Shown here: positions 7,547 to 13,709 of the stretch, one piece after another | How the letters are laid out: every line of letters begins with the position of its first letter | Numbering within the stretch: the stretch's first letter is position 1 | Origin: Gammaproteobacteria bacterium | Lineage (GTDB): Bacteria; Pseudomonadota; Gammaproteobacteria; Arenicellales; DRJH01 | Assembly: GCA_011052285.1 (NCBI GenBank) | Contig: DRJH01000220.1 | Location: 1-13,788 of the forward strand | Reading direction: 5' to 3' | Length of the DNA: 13,788 bases | The notes under the pieces: generated by a model | Database searches by the model: none | Seen by the model: the letters and a program-made list of their open reading frames with translations, nothing else | Told to the model about the DNA's origin: nothing | Made by a program: the position numbers and the translations under genes

Positions 7547-8399
7547 TTCGGTAGTTGCAGTGAAGGAAGATGTAGTCGCAGTAAATAGGGATGAGGGGAG
7601 CGATCCCCTCATCCGCATCAGCAATATCGAGGTGATCTACGATCACGTCATTTTGGTGATAAAAGGGGTCTCTCTGGAGGTTCATGAGGGCCATATTGTG
7701 GCTTTGCTCGGCGCCAATGGTGCCGGCAAGACCACGACCTTGAAGGCTGTCTCCAATCTGTTGGGCACCGAGCGCGGGGATGTGACCAAAGGTACGATTG
7801 AACTGCGTGGCGAGAAGGTGGAAAAAATGACGCCCTCGGACCTGGTTAACCGGGGCGTTGTACAGGTTATGGAAGGTCGGCACTGCTTTGAGCACCTGAC
7901 AGTGGAGGAAAACCTGTTGGTTGGTGCGTACACCCGCAGGGATGGCAAGGCCGCTATTCAGACGTCTATGGAAAAGGTTTACGGCTATTTTCCTCGATTA
8001 AAAGAGCGCCGTAAATCACAGGCGGGTTACACCTCCGGTGGTGAGCAGCAGATGTTGGCGATTGGCCGTGCTTTGATGGCCAATCCCTCGGTTATTCTCC
8101 TTGACGAGCCATCGATGGGATTAGCACCTCAGCTGGTCGAAGATATTTTTGAAATCGTCAAACGGCTCAATCAGGAGCAGAATGTCACTTTCCTGTTGGC
8201 CGAACAGAACACCGTGGTGGCATTAAAATATGCCGATTACGGCTATATTCTGGAAAATGGTCGGGTGGTGATGGATGGTGATGCCGCTTCATTGGCCGAG
8301 AATGAGGACGTTAAAGAATTTTATCTGGGTATGGGTGGTGGTGACAAGAATTTCAGTAATGTAAAAAGCTATCGTCGGCGCAAACGCTGGCTGGCATAA
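7506..8399 (+). CDS. Liv-type ABC importer ATPase (LivF-like)
   Basis: The second ATP-binding subunit, 297 residues from the ATG at 7506. Motifs are Walker A GANGAGKTT (69-77, Lys75), signature TSGGEQQ (176-182), Walker B ILLDEPSMGLAP (Asp200, Glu201) and LLAEQN, with the Gln that LivF proteins normally carry in place of the H-loop His. The C-terminal tail KSYRRRKRWLA is basic. The start is uncertain: ATG 7506 has AGGAAG about ten bases upstream and overlaps the binding-protein gene by 41 bases, while GTG 7560, past that stop, has no clear ribosome site. Conserved sequence begins at about 7608 (LIRISNIEVIY), so either start leaves an unusual N-terminal extension, part of it encoded by the hairpin at 7589-7614. 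Confidence 0.92.
   Translation: MPRKKALPHAVVPDSVVAVKEDVVAVNRDEGSDPLIRISNIEVIYDHVILVIKGVSLEVHEGHIVALLGANGAGKTTTLKAVSNLLGTERGDVTKGTIELRGEKVEKMTPSDLVNRGVVQVMEGRHCFEHLTVEENLLVGAYTRRDGKAAIQTSMEKVYGYFPRLKERRKSQAGYTSGGEQQMLAIGRALMANPSVILLDEPSMGLAPQLVEDIFEIVKRLNQEQNVTFLLAEQNTVVALKYADYGYILENGRVVMDGDAASLAENEDVKEFYLGMGGGDKNFSNVKSYRRRKRWLA
7589..7614 (+). promoter_or_regulatory. Perfect 11-bp hairpin with GCGA tetraloop
   Basis: GGATGAGGGGA (7589-7599) and TCCCCTCATCC (7604-7614) pair perfectly around the loop GCGA, a GNRA-type tetraloop, so the RNA hairpin should be very stable. It begins 42 bases after the binding-protein stop and lies inside the 5' coding end of the LivF-like gene. No U-run follows, so it is not a normal intrinsic terminator. 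By analogy with hairpins that cap binding-protein messages in other transport operons, it may block 3' exonucleases and raise binding-protein mRNA over the distal genes; this is inference. Confidence 0.7.
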
Positions 8400-8423
8400 A
8401 GACTTCGTCAAGGTAGTAACCAT

Positions 8424-9704
8424 ATGACTGAACAACTTGTTTCTGCAGACTATCTGGATGATCTCGAGTTACGTGATCCGGAACAGCGTGAGCAGGCTTT
8501 GTTTGCAGCACTTCCTGAATTTTTAGTGTTGGCTGCCCGCAAAAGTCCTGCAGTGGCTACTTTACTGCAGGGATTTGATCTTGAGGCGGTCAATAGCCGC
8601 GAAGGGTTGGCACAACTGCCGGTGGTGCGAAAATCCGCACTCATCGGGCTGCAGGCCGAGCAGCCACCATTTGGGGGTTTTGCCAGTTTGCAATCTCGTC
8701 ATGTACGCCGTGTATTTGCTTCGCCGGGGCCTATTCATGAGCCCGAAGGGGACACGGTGAACTACTGGCGTATGGCCAGAGCCTTATATGCGGCTGGTAT
8801 TCGTGCAGGCGAGCTGGTGCACAATACTTTCTCCTATCATTTTACCCCCGCCGGATCTATGCTCGAGAGTGCCGCAGCCGCATTGGGTTGTCCGGTTTTT
8901 GCTGCTGGTACCGGGCAAACGGAATTACAGATAGAAACCATTGAGCGTCTCCGGCCGGTTGCATATGCGGGAACGCCGTCTTTCCTGAATATCTTGCTGG
9001 ATCGGGCCAATGAATCAGGCAGTGACCTGTCATCTTTTCGTAATGCCCTGGTCTCGGGTGAGGCGTTGCCCAATGCTTTGCGTGAATCCATCGAAAAACA
9101 CGGTATTCACGTCAGCCAGTGCTATGCGACCGCCGATGTGGGGTTGATCGCGTACGAATCAAACGCCAGAGAAGGCTTGATTATTGATGAGGAGACGATT
9201 GTCGAAATTGTCTGCCCCGGTACGGGTGATCCTGTGGCGGTAGGTGAAGTGGGTGAAGTGGTCGTAACTACCTTTAATCCGGTGTACCCTCTGATACGGT
9301 TGGCAACCGGCGACTTGAGTGCAGAGTTGCCAGGTATCAGTTCCTGTGGCAGGACAAACCGACGCATCAGGGGCTGGATGGGCCGGGCCGATCAAACTGC
9401 CAAGGTGCGTGGCATGTTTATCCATCCCGAACAGGTCGCTAATGTCGTAGCGCGGCATGCTCAAATCAGTAAAGCAAGGTTAGTGATCTCACGTGTTGAA
9501 CTGGCAGACCGCATGACCTTGCGGTGTGAAACCTCGCTACAGGACGCTACTTCCGGGTTGGGCGATCTCATCCAAGCCAGTGTACGTGAGCTTTGCAAGC
9601 TGCGTGCTGATATTGAACTGGTCGCGTCGGGATCTTTGGCCAATGATGGCAAGGTGATCGATGATGTTCGTCCCATCGACGAATTTTCCAGCATGGACCA
9701 ATAA
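8424..9704 (+). CDS. PaaK-like AMP-dependent CoA-ligase homologue with degenerate P-loop
   Basis: A 426-residue protein related to phenylacetate-CoA ligases. It shows the family layout: SGEALP near 213-218, CYATADVG (233-240) at the YGxTE position, RLATGDLS with Asp297, GRADQTAKVRG (320-330) at the hinge, and DGKVIDDVRP with Lys410 at the catalytic-lysine position. The ATP-binding loop, normally TSGTTGKP, reads FASPGPIHEP (98-107), so the Ser/Thr/Gly-rich stretch is largely lost. It may be a divergent ligase or a protein that binds acyl-AMP or CoA without efficient adenylation. The ATG at 8424 follows AAGG at 8410-8413. It sits between the transporter and a thioesterase gene whose ATG overlaps its stop, so it belongs to the same operon. 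Confidence 0.85.
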   Translation: MTEQLVSADYLDDLELRDPEQREQALFAALPEFLVLAARKSPAVATLLQGFDLEAVNSREGLAQLPVVRKSALIGLQAEQPPFGGFASLQSRHVRRVFASPGPIHEPEGDTVNYWRMARALYAAGIRAGELVHNTFSYHFTPAGSMLESAAAALGCPVFAAGTGQTELQIETIERLRPVAYAGTPSFLNILLDRANESGSDLSSFRNALVSGEALPNALRESIEKHGIHVSQCYATADVGLIAYESNAREGLIIDEETIVEIVCPGTGDPVAVGEVGEVVVTTFNPVYPLIRLATGDLSAELPGISSCGRTNRRIRGWMGRADQTAKVRGMFIHPEQVANVVARHAQISKARLVISRVELADRMTLRCETSLQDATSGLGDLIQASVRELCKLRADIELVASGSLANDGKVIDDVRPIDEFSSMDQ

Positions 9705-10078
9705 TGCAGATTAAAGATTTAGAGCCGTCTCTACGCACCGTCGCCATGCCGGCTGATGCAAATCCCAGTGGGGATATCTTCGGTGGTTGGTTGATGTCGC
9801 AGATGGATATTGCCAGTGGCACCTATGCGGGTTTTATCGCCATGGGCCGGGTTGCAACGGTCGCTGTGAATGCCATGACCTTTCATCTCCCGGTCTATAT
9901 TGGCGATGAAATCAGCTGTTATTGCCAGACTGCCCGTATCGGTACGACGTCCATTACCGTCGATGTAGAAACCTGGGTGCGCCGCCGTCCGAATGCTCAC
10001 CGTGAAAAGGTTACGGAAGGTCGATTTACCTTTGTTGCGATCAATGATGCGGGTAGACCACGGCCCGTGAAGGGATAG
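9704..10078 (+). CDS. Hotdog-fold acyl-CoA thioesterase (YciA-like)
   Basis: A 124-residue single-hotdog protein of the YciA/acyl-CoA hydrolase class, which cleaves acyl-CoA to free acid and CoA in the cytoplasm. The hallmark N20-P-S-GDIFGGWLMSQMDIAS segment (20-38), carrying the Asn and the Asp (35) typical of the active site, is intact, as are the VAVNAMTFHLPVYIGDEI strand pair and the C-terminal TEGRFTFVAIND strand. It is near the lower end of the family length. The start codon overlaps the preceding stop as TAATG, indicating coupling with the PaaK-like gene. Pairing with two ligases suggests it recycles CoA or proofreads thioesters; the chain specificity is unknown. Confidence 0.92.
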   Translation: MQIKDLEPSLRTVAMPADANPSGDIFGGWLMSQMDIASGTYAGFIAMGRVATVAVNAMTFHLPVYIGDEISCYCQTARIGTTSITVDVETWVRRRPNAHREKVTEGRFTFVAINDAGRPRPVKG

Positions 10079-10110
10079 CCTTGTGAAGAGATGACCCTGT
10101 GAAGAGATAA
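10079..10110 (+). repeat. 16-bp tandem duplication after the thioesterase gene
   Basis: Two adjacent 16-base units, 10079-10094 and 10095-10110, match at 14 of 16 positions around the core TGTGAAGAGAT. The repeat begins directly after the thioesterase stop. It looks like a recent slippage or local duplication; no function is evident. Confidence 0.7.
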
Positions 10111-10134
10111 AAATGAGTCGTTAATGGTTTCATC

Positions 10135-10230
10135 ATGACTGAGCTTTCGCAACGAGTCTGTGCCTTGGAGCAATATATGGTGCGGCACTTGCTCTTGGTT
10201 GTGGCGACGCAGTATCGGTCAGTGTGTTAG
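10135..10230 (+). CDS. Possible 31-residue small ORF in the spacer
   Basis: An ATG-to-TAG frame of 31 codons (MTELSQRVCALEQYMVRHLL, then VVATQYRSVC). It has no recognisable family and no clear ribosome site (the preceding bases are GTTTCATC). It may be chance. It is listed only because the 182-base spacer between the thioesterase and the convergent PotD-like gene holds nothing else apart from the tandem duplication. Confidence 0.12.
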   Translation: MTELSQRVCALEQYMVRHLLLVVATQYRSVC

Positions 10231-10260
10231 TGTTCCGGATGCGTTCAATACCCGACTGAA

Positions 10261-11349
10261 TCAGTTTTTTGCCAAGTTCTGGCGGCTAATTTCAGCCTTA
10301 ACTTTTCCCAGAATCTTATCCTCAAATGCCTTCAGCCCGACGGGTATGGGTGGGTACCAATGGATCTGTTCCATGGCATTTTTTGGGAAACTCACCAGGA
10401 ATCGTTTTTTCTGTGTCGGGTTGATATAGGCATCAGCACCGGATGAGGCCGTGAAATTCCCTGTCACCGCAGTAATTTTTGCGGCAATCTTCGCTTGCAT
10501 CACAAAATTGATCCATTGGTAGGCCGCTGTATCTGCATGGCTTTTACGTGGCAGTGCGAAGGTGTCCATCCAGCCTAAAGCGCCTGATTTTGGTGCCATA
10601 AATGTGAACCTTGATTTTTCACTGTTCAGCTTCCAGCCGCCGGTATCCCAAGCCATGGCAGCCAGTACCGTTCTTGAACGAAATTGATTCAGCAGCGCTT
10701 CTCCACTGGTCCAGTAGTTATTGATGTTGTTAGTGCATGACAGCAGTTTTTTTGCCACAGTCTTGAGAATGGACCGATACAAAGCTTTGTTACTATAGGC
10801 GGCAAATGGATCCAGCCCCATGGAAAAAGCAAAACCAATGAGTGTTGGTCGTTGCAGGCGATACGAAGCACGGCCTTTGACAGTACGATCGCATAGATCT
10901 GTGAAGTCCTTTACTTTGGCCGCTTTTTTGGTATCAAGAATCAAGCCGCTAGCACCCCAAATATACGGTACGCCATAAACCTTGCCATTGACTGTAGTAT
11001 ATTTCCTGGTCATCGCCAGCATTCCAGGTATAAATAAGTCAGTATTGATTTTTGTCAGATCTAATGGCTTGTAGATATTGAACGCCATCTGGGCTCCAGC
11101 AATTTGATCCTGGCTTGGTTGTACTAAGTCGAAGTCTGCCCCTCCAGGGCCTCGCAGACGGGCGATCATATCCTCATTATTGGATCGAGTTACCAGCACC
11201 TTGATGCCGGTTTTTTGTGTGAACCGTTTGATCACAGCCTGAGGAGCATACCCTTGCCAAGTCAGCAGGCGCAGTATTTTCTGGTCGGCTTGAGCTGCTG
11301 TCGCGGCGCTAATGAAGACGACCGCAAAGATCATAATCTTAATTATCAT
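10261..11349 (-). CDS. PotD-like periplasmic substrate-binding protein (orphan)
   Basis: A 362-residue secreted protein of the polyamine/putrescine binding class (SBP_bac_8 / PotD-PotF group). Its signal peptide has a short hydrophobic core and an AQA|D cleavage site after residue 21. The mature part begins KILRLLTWQGYAPQAVIKRF, equivalent to the first strand and helix of PotD, followed by FTQKTGIKVLVTRSNNEDMIARL and GADFDLVQPS. Further matches are KVYGVPYIWGASGLILDT and AAMAWDTGG. No permease or ATPase gene accompanies it on this strand; the ATPase across the divergent spacer is of a different family. It could serve a transporter elsewhere or be a sensor. The gene is convergent with the Liv cluster, and no clean terminator separates them. 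The start has no strong ribosome site, so Met6 is an alternative. Confidence 0.87.
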   Translation of the reverse strand: MIIKIMIFAVVFISAATAAQADQKILRLLTWQGYAPQAVIKRFTQKTGIKVLVTRSNNEDMIARLRGPGGADFDLVQPSQDQIAGAQMAFNIYKPLDLTKINTDLFIPGMLAMTRKYTTVNGKVYGVPYIWGASGLILDTKKAAKVKDFTDLCDRTVKGRASYRLQRPTLIGFAFSMGLDPFAAYSNKALYRSILKTVAKKLLSCTNNINNYWTSGEALLNQFRSRTVLAAMAWDTGGWKLNSEKSRFTFMAPKSGALGWMDTFALPRKSHADTAAYQWINFVMQAKIAAKITAVTGNFTASSGADAYINPTQKKRFLVSFPKNAMEQIHWYPPIPVGLKAFEDKILGKVKAEISRQNLAKN

Positions 11350-11530
11350 TATTTTCTGGATTTATCGTTCCTTTTAACTAAATGATGGGTTGCATAGAGT
11401 ATGGCAGTTGGGTGATAGCGACGGTGCCGAGTCTACAGCCTGTCAGAATACAATAGTACCTCGATTATTCGTTACGGCTCGTCGGCAGTGTAGAATCTCA
11501 CGTGTCCAATCAATCACAAGCAGACACTTT
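11350..11530. promoter_or_regulatory. Divergent promoter spacer
   Basis: This 181-base region separates the divergent PotD-like and ModF-like genes and must hold promoters for both. It is AT-rich near the PotD-like start. The plus-strand frame is open from 11390, but the text there has no conserved sequence. I see no convincing -35/-10 pair; TGCCGA and TCGGCA arms about 60 bases apart form only a weak inverted repeat. Confidence 0.35.
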
Positions 11531-12328
11531 ATGAACACAGTTCCGGCATTGGAGTTTTACCAGGTCAGCCATGTGATGGACGGTCGCCAGGTTCTCGATG
11601 ATATCAACTGGATCATCGAACAAGGTCAACATTGGGCGATCCTGGGGCCTAATGGTGCTGGCAAAACAACCCTGTTGAAGATGGCTTGTGGTTATCTCTG
11701 GGCAAATAGAGGCGGTGTGGTTCTTCGTAAGGGCAAGGCATTGGTTAATCTGCCTGAATTACGTAAAAGCATTGGATGGGTAACCTCGGCCTTGGTGCGT
11801 GAAATTCCCGTTTGTGAGCAAACTCTGAAAACAGTGGTTTCTGGAAAATTTGCGCAAATTGGTCTCACGGGTGGCCCATCGGCGACACCGGATTCAGATG
11901 ATTACGACCGGGCAGAGCACTATCTGGCAGAAATGGGCTGTCAGTCTCTGCGTCATCAGGCATTTGGAACCCTGTCACAGGGTGAGCAACAAAAAGTGTT
12001 AATAGCTCGCGCCCGTATGACGCGGCCCTATCTTGTTTTTCTCGATGAACCTTGTACCGGGATGGACCCCGGTGCCAGAGAAAATTTTCTCACCTCCATT
12101 AGCAAACTGGGCGAACAGGAGCAGGTTCCGGCATTGGTCTATGTAACGCACCATGTTGAGGAAATCCTGCCACTATTCAGCAAGTTGCTGATTCTTAAAG
12201 GTGGTCGGGTTCTTATCCAGGGCGGTACCGATGAACTATTGCAACCACAATTACTGGAAGACCTGTACCAAACCCCGTTGCATTTACTACATAAAGCTGG
12301 GCGTTATTGGCCCTATATCAATGAATAA
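11531..12328 (+). CDS. ABC-type ATPase of the ModF/YlmA class (orphan)
   Basis: A 265-residue single-domain ATP-binding protein. It has Walker A GPNGAGKTT (39-47, Lys45), signature LSQGEQQ (148-154), Walker B VFLDEPCTGMDP (Asp172, Glu173) and an H-loop YVTHHVEEI (His207/208). The THHxEEI and LDEPCTGxDPxARE stretches are characteristic of the COG1119 group (ModF/PhrA, YlmA), whose roles are poorly defined and which often lack a membrane partner. The frame is open further upstream, but conserved sequence begins with LEFYQVSHVMDGRQVL just after the ATG at 11531, so I use that start; its ribosome site is weak. No permease gene adjoins it. It may work with a distant transporter or in a non-transport role. 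Confidence 0.87.
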   Translation: MNTVPALEFYQVSHVMDGRQVLDDINWIIEQGQHWAILGPNGAGKTTLLKMACGYLWANRGGVVLRKGKALVNLPELRKSIGWVTSALVREIPVCEQTLKTVVSGKFAQIGLTGGPSATPDSDDYDRAEHYLAEMGCQSLRHQAFGTLSQGEQQKVLIARARMTRPYLVFLDEPCTGMDPGARENFLTSISKLGEQEQVPALVYVTHHVEEILPLFSKLLILKGGRVLIQGGTDELLQPQLLEDLYQTPLHLLHKAGRYWPYINE

Positions 12329-12414
12329 ATGTAACGATTCAGCGTACTCGTCTTTTGTCCCATTACGGCGTGTGTTCGTACTCGAATGCTCACATATGAT
12401 CTATATGCTCATAT

Positions 12415-12428
12415 TTTTCGTGCGAAAA
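12415..12428. promoter_or_regulatory. Palindrome TTTTCG-TG-CGAAAA
   Basis: A perfect 6-base-arm inverted repeat with a 2-base centre, in the spacer between the ModF-like and enoyl-CoA hydratase genes. It is preceded by two ATGCTCA copies (12386-12392 and 12405-12411) spaced 19 bases apart. The symmetry fits an operator for a dimeric regulator. It is not a terminator for the upstream gene, because no T-run follows. Confidence 0.35.
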
Positions 12429-12498
12429 TGCCTTGTACTGAACCGAAATCTAAACACGCTGAATAGAGACTCACCCCCCTTCACGGCCCCCAATCCGA

Positions 12499-12534
12499 GA
12501 ATAACAAAGTCAATCACTTGCGATTTTGTTATTC
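12499..12534. promoter_or_regulatory. Inverted repeat GAATAACAAA ... TTTGTTATTC
   Basis: Ten-base perfect arms, extending to thirteen pairs with one G-U, around a 10-base loop (12512-12521). A further direct copy of the core, GAATAACA, lies at 12545-12552, so the motif occurs twice forward and once inverted within 55 bases, ending about 60 bases before the enoyl-CoA hydratase start. This is the pattern of a repeated operator. It could instead be a leader hairpin. The regulator is not identified. Confidence 0.5.
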
Positions 12535-12614
12535 ATGAGTTACCGAATAACACATTTTCATTATGCTCGCCGATTTGCCCACTGTTGATTGATACTCGCT
12601 ACCGGAGCTTGCCC

Positions 12615-13397
12615 ATGGACGATCAAGTTGTTACCCTCCATTTTCTGCAGGACAGCCCTCGAGTTGCCGTTGTTACTCTGAACCGTCCTGCGAGTAAAAA
12701 TGCCATTAACCAGGCAATGATTGATGGGTTGCACCGGGTTTTTGATGAATTATCCGAAAATCCCGAAACAGGCGCCGTGATCATGACCGGACAAGGTGGC
12801 AACTTTGCGGCGGGTGCCGATATTGGAGAGTTATGTGAGCGGGGTGCTCAGGCAAGTCTGCAAGGTATTAACAGTCGGCTGTTTTATCGTATTGAACAAT
12901 TCCGGCTTCCCGTAATTGCGGCAATTTGTGGTTATGCCTTGGGTGGTGGCTGCGAATTGTCACTTGCCTGCGATATACGTATCGCCGGGGACAATACTAA
13001 AATGGGCCAGCCGGAAGTTACATTGGGAATTATACCCGGTGCCGGAGCAACCTGGCGATTGCCTCGTATCGTGGGTATGGGTATAGCACGGGAGATGATT
13101 CTGACCGGGTGTATATTCGATGCTGCACAGTGTCACCGTACCGGACTGGTGAATCATGTGGTTGCGGATGACGAGGTTTTTTCCATGGCTTGTGCGCTCG
13201 CCAATACAATCTGCAGGCAACCACCGATGGCCATTCAATTGGCCAAACAGGCCTTGAACCAGAGTGTGCGGTCTTCACCAGAAGCCGGAATGGCCTTTGA
13301 ATCCATCGCTCAGGCGGTGTTATTCGAAAGCGTGGAAAAGAAAGCCCGGATGACGGCTTTTTTGAATCGACAGCACAAATCTTCCGCTTTGGACTGA
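12615..13397 (+). CDS. Enoyl-CoA hydratase/isomerase family protein
   Basis: A 260-residue crotonase-fold enzyme, normally adding water across 2-enoyl-CoA in fatty-acid or aromatic-acid beta-oxidation. The oxyanion-hole segments are FAAGADI (64-70) and ALGGGCE (108-114). Both glutamates expected for hydration are present: Glu114 in GGGCELSLACD and Glu134 in GQPEVTLGIIPGAG. The C-terminal AVLFESVEKKARMTAFLNR segment is the usual end helix. The frame is open for over 400 bases upstream, but the ATG at 12615 is preceded at seven bases by GGAG (12604-12607) and starts the conserved domain, so the longer version is rejected. It stands alone behind a repeat-rich spacer, suggesting its own control. 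The exact substrate is unknown. Confidence 0.93.
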   Translation: MDDQVVTLHFLQDSPRVAVVTLNRPASKNAINQAMIDGLHRVFDELSENPETGAVIMTGQGGNFAAGADIGELCERGAQASLQGINSRLFYRIEQFRLPVIAAICGYALGGGCELSLACDIRIAGDNTKMGQPEVTLGIIPGAGATWRLPRIVGMGIAREMILTGCIFDAAQCHRTGLVNHVVADDEVFSMACALANTICRQPPMAIQLAKQALNQSVRSSPEAGMAFESIAQAVLFESVEKKARMTAFLNRQHKSSALD

Positions 13398-13534
13398 AGA
13401 ACTGAGGTGGGCTCTATGGGCAGGATAATGCTGACCACGGGGTATCCGGCATTTGCTGAGGCTGGTTCTTGGAAAATATGGAATGATTCAAGGCCGGGTC
13501 ATCCATCGATAACCCCATAAACCGATGATGTGTT
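13398..13534. other. Gene-free stretch after the enoyl-CoA hydratase
   Basis: No intact gene, RNA gene or convincing terminator was seen in these bases. All frames are broken into short pieces. On the minus strand this is where a permease gene would continue if the neighbouring ABC exporter remnant is real, so it may be decayed coding DNA. Confidence 0.4.
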
Positions 13535-13551
13535 TCATTTGCCTGCTGAAA

Positions 13552-13566
13552 CTCCAACAGTTGGAG
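13552..13566. repeat. Palindrome CTCCAAC-A-GTTGGAG
   Basis: Perfect 7-base arms around a single A. It lies inside the possible ABC ATPase remnant, so it may be chance coding sequence; as DNA it has the symmetry of a small operator. Confidence 0.3.
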
Positions 13567-13672
13567 GGTCAGTCTGTACACCATGCAGTTGATCGCCCGT
13601 AAAGGCCAAAAAGATATTTTCTAGCAAAGAGTATCCCCTGAAATACCACCGGTCTCATCCAACAAACGGTTC

Positions 13673-13709
13673 AGATCGTGGCTCGTTCCTCGCACGATCT
13701 TATTCTTTT
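13673..13709 (+). terminator. Terminator-like hairpin near the right edge
   Basis: AGATCGTG (13673-13680) and CACGATCT (13693-13700) form an 8-bp stem with a 12-base loop, followed on the plus strand by the T-rich tail TATTCTTTT. It could end transcripts from the enoyl-CoA hydratase gene about 280 bases upstream. The stem is only moderately GC-rich and the tail is interrupted, so it is a weak candidate. Confidence 0.35.

Noticed and set aside
6887..7624. 245-codon minus-strand open frame opposite the binding-protein gene
   Set aside because: It is antisense to a clear coding gene, has low-complexity His/Thr-rich text and no domain; it is a shadow of codon use.
10255..10270. ACTGA-A-TCAGT followed by T6 as a terminator between the convergent genes
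   Set aside because: The stem is only five pairs with a one-base loop, too tight to fold, and it overlaps the stop of the PotD-like gene.
11390..11530. Upstream extension of the ModF-like frame (start at 11390)
   Set aside because: The translated text looks like non-coding spacer, and the family domain begins just after ATG 11531.
12201..12614. Upstream extension of the enoyl-CoA hydratase frame (start at 12201)
   Set aside because: It overlaps the ModF-like gene, shows no domain similarity and crosses the repeat-rich spacer; ATG 12615 has a good ribosome site.
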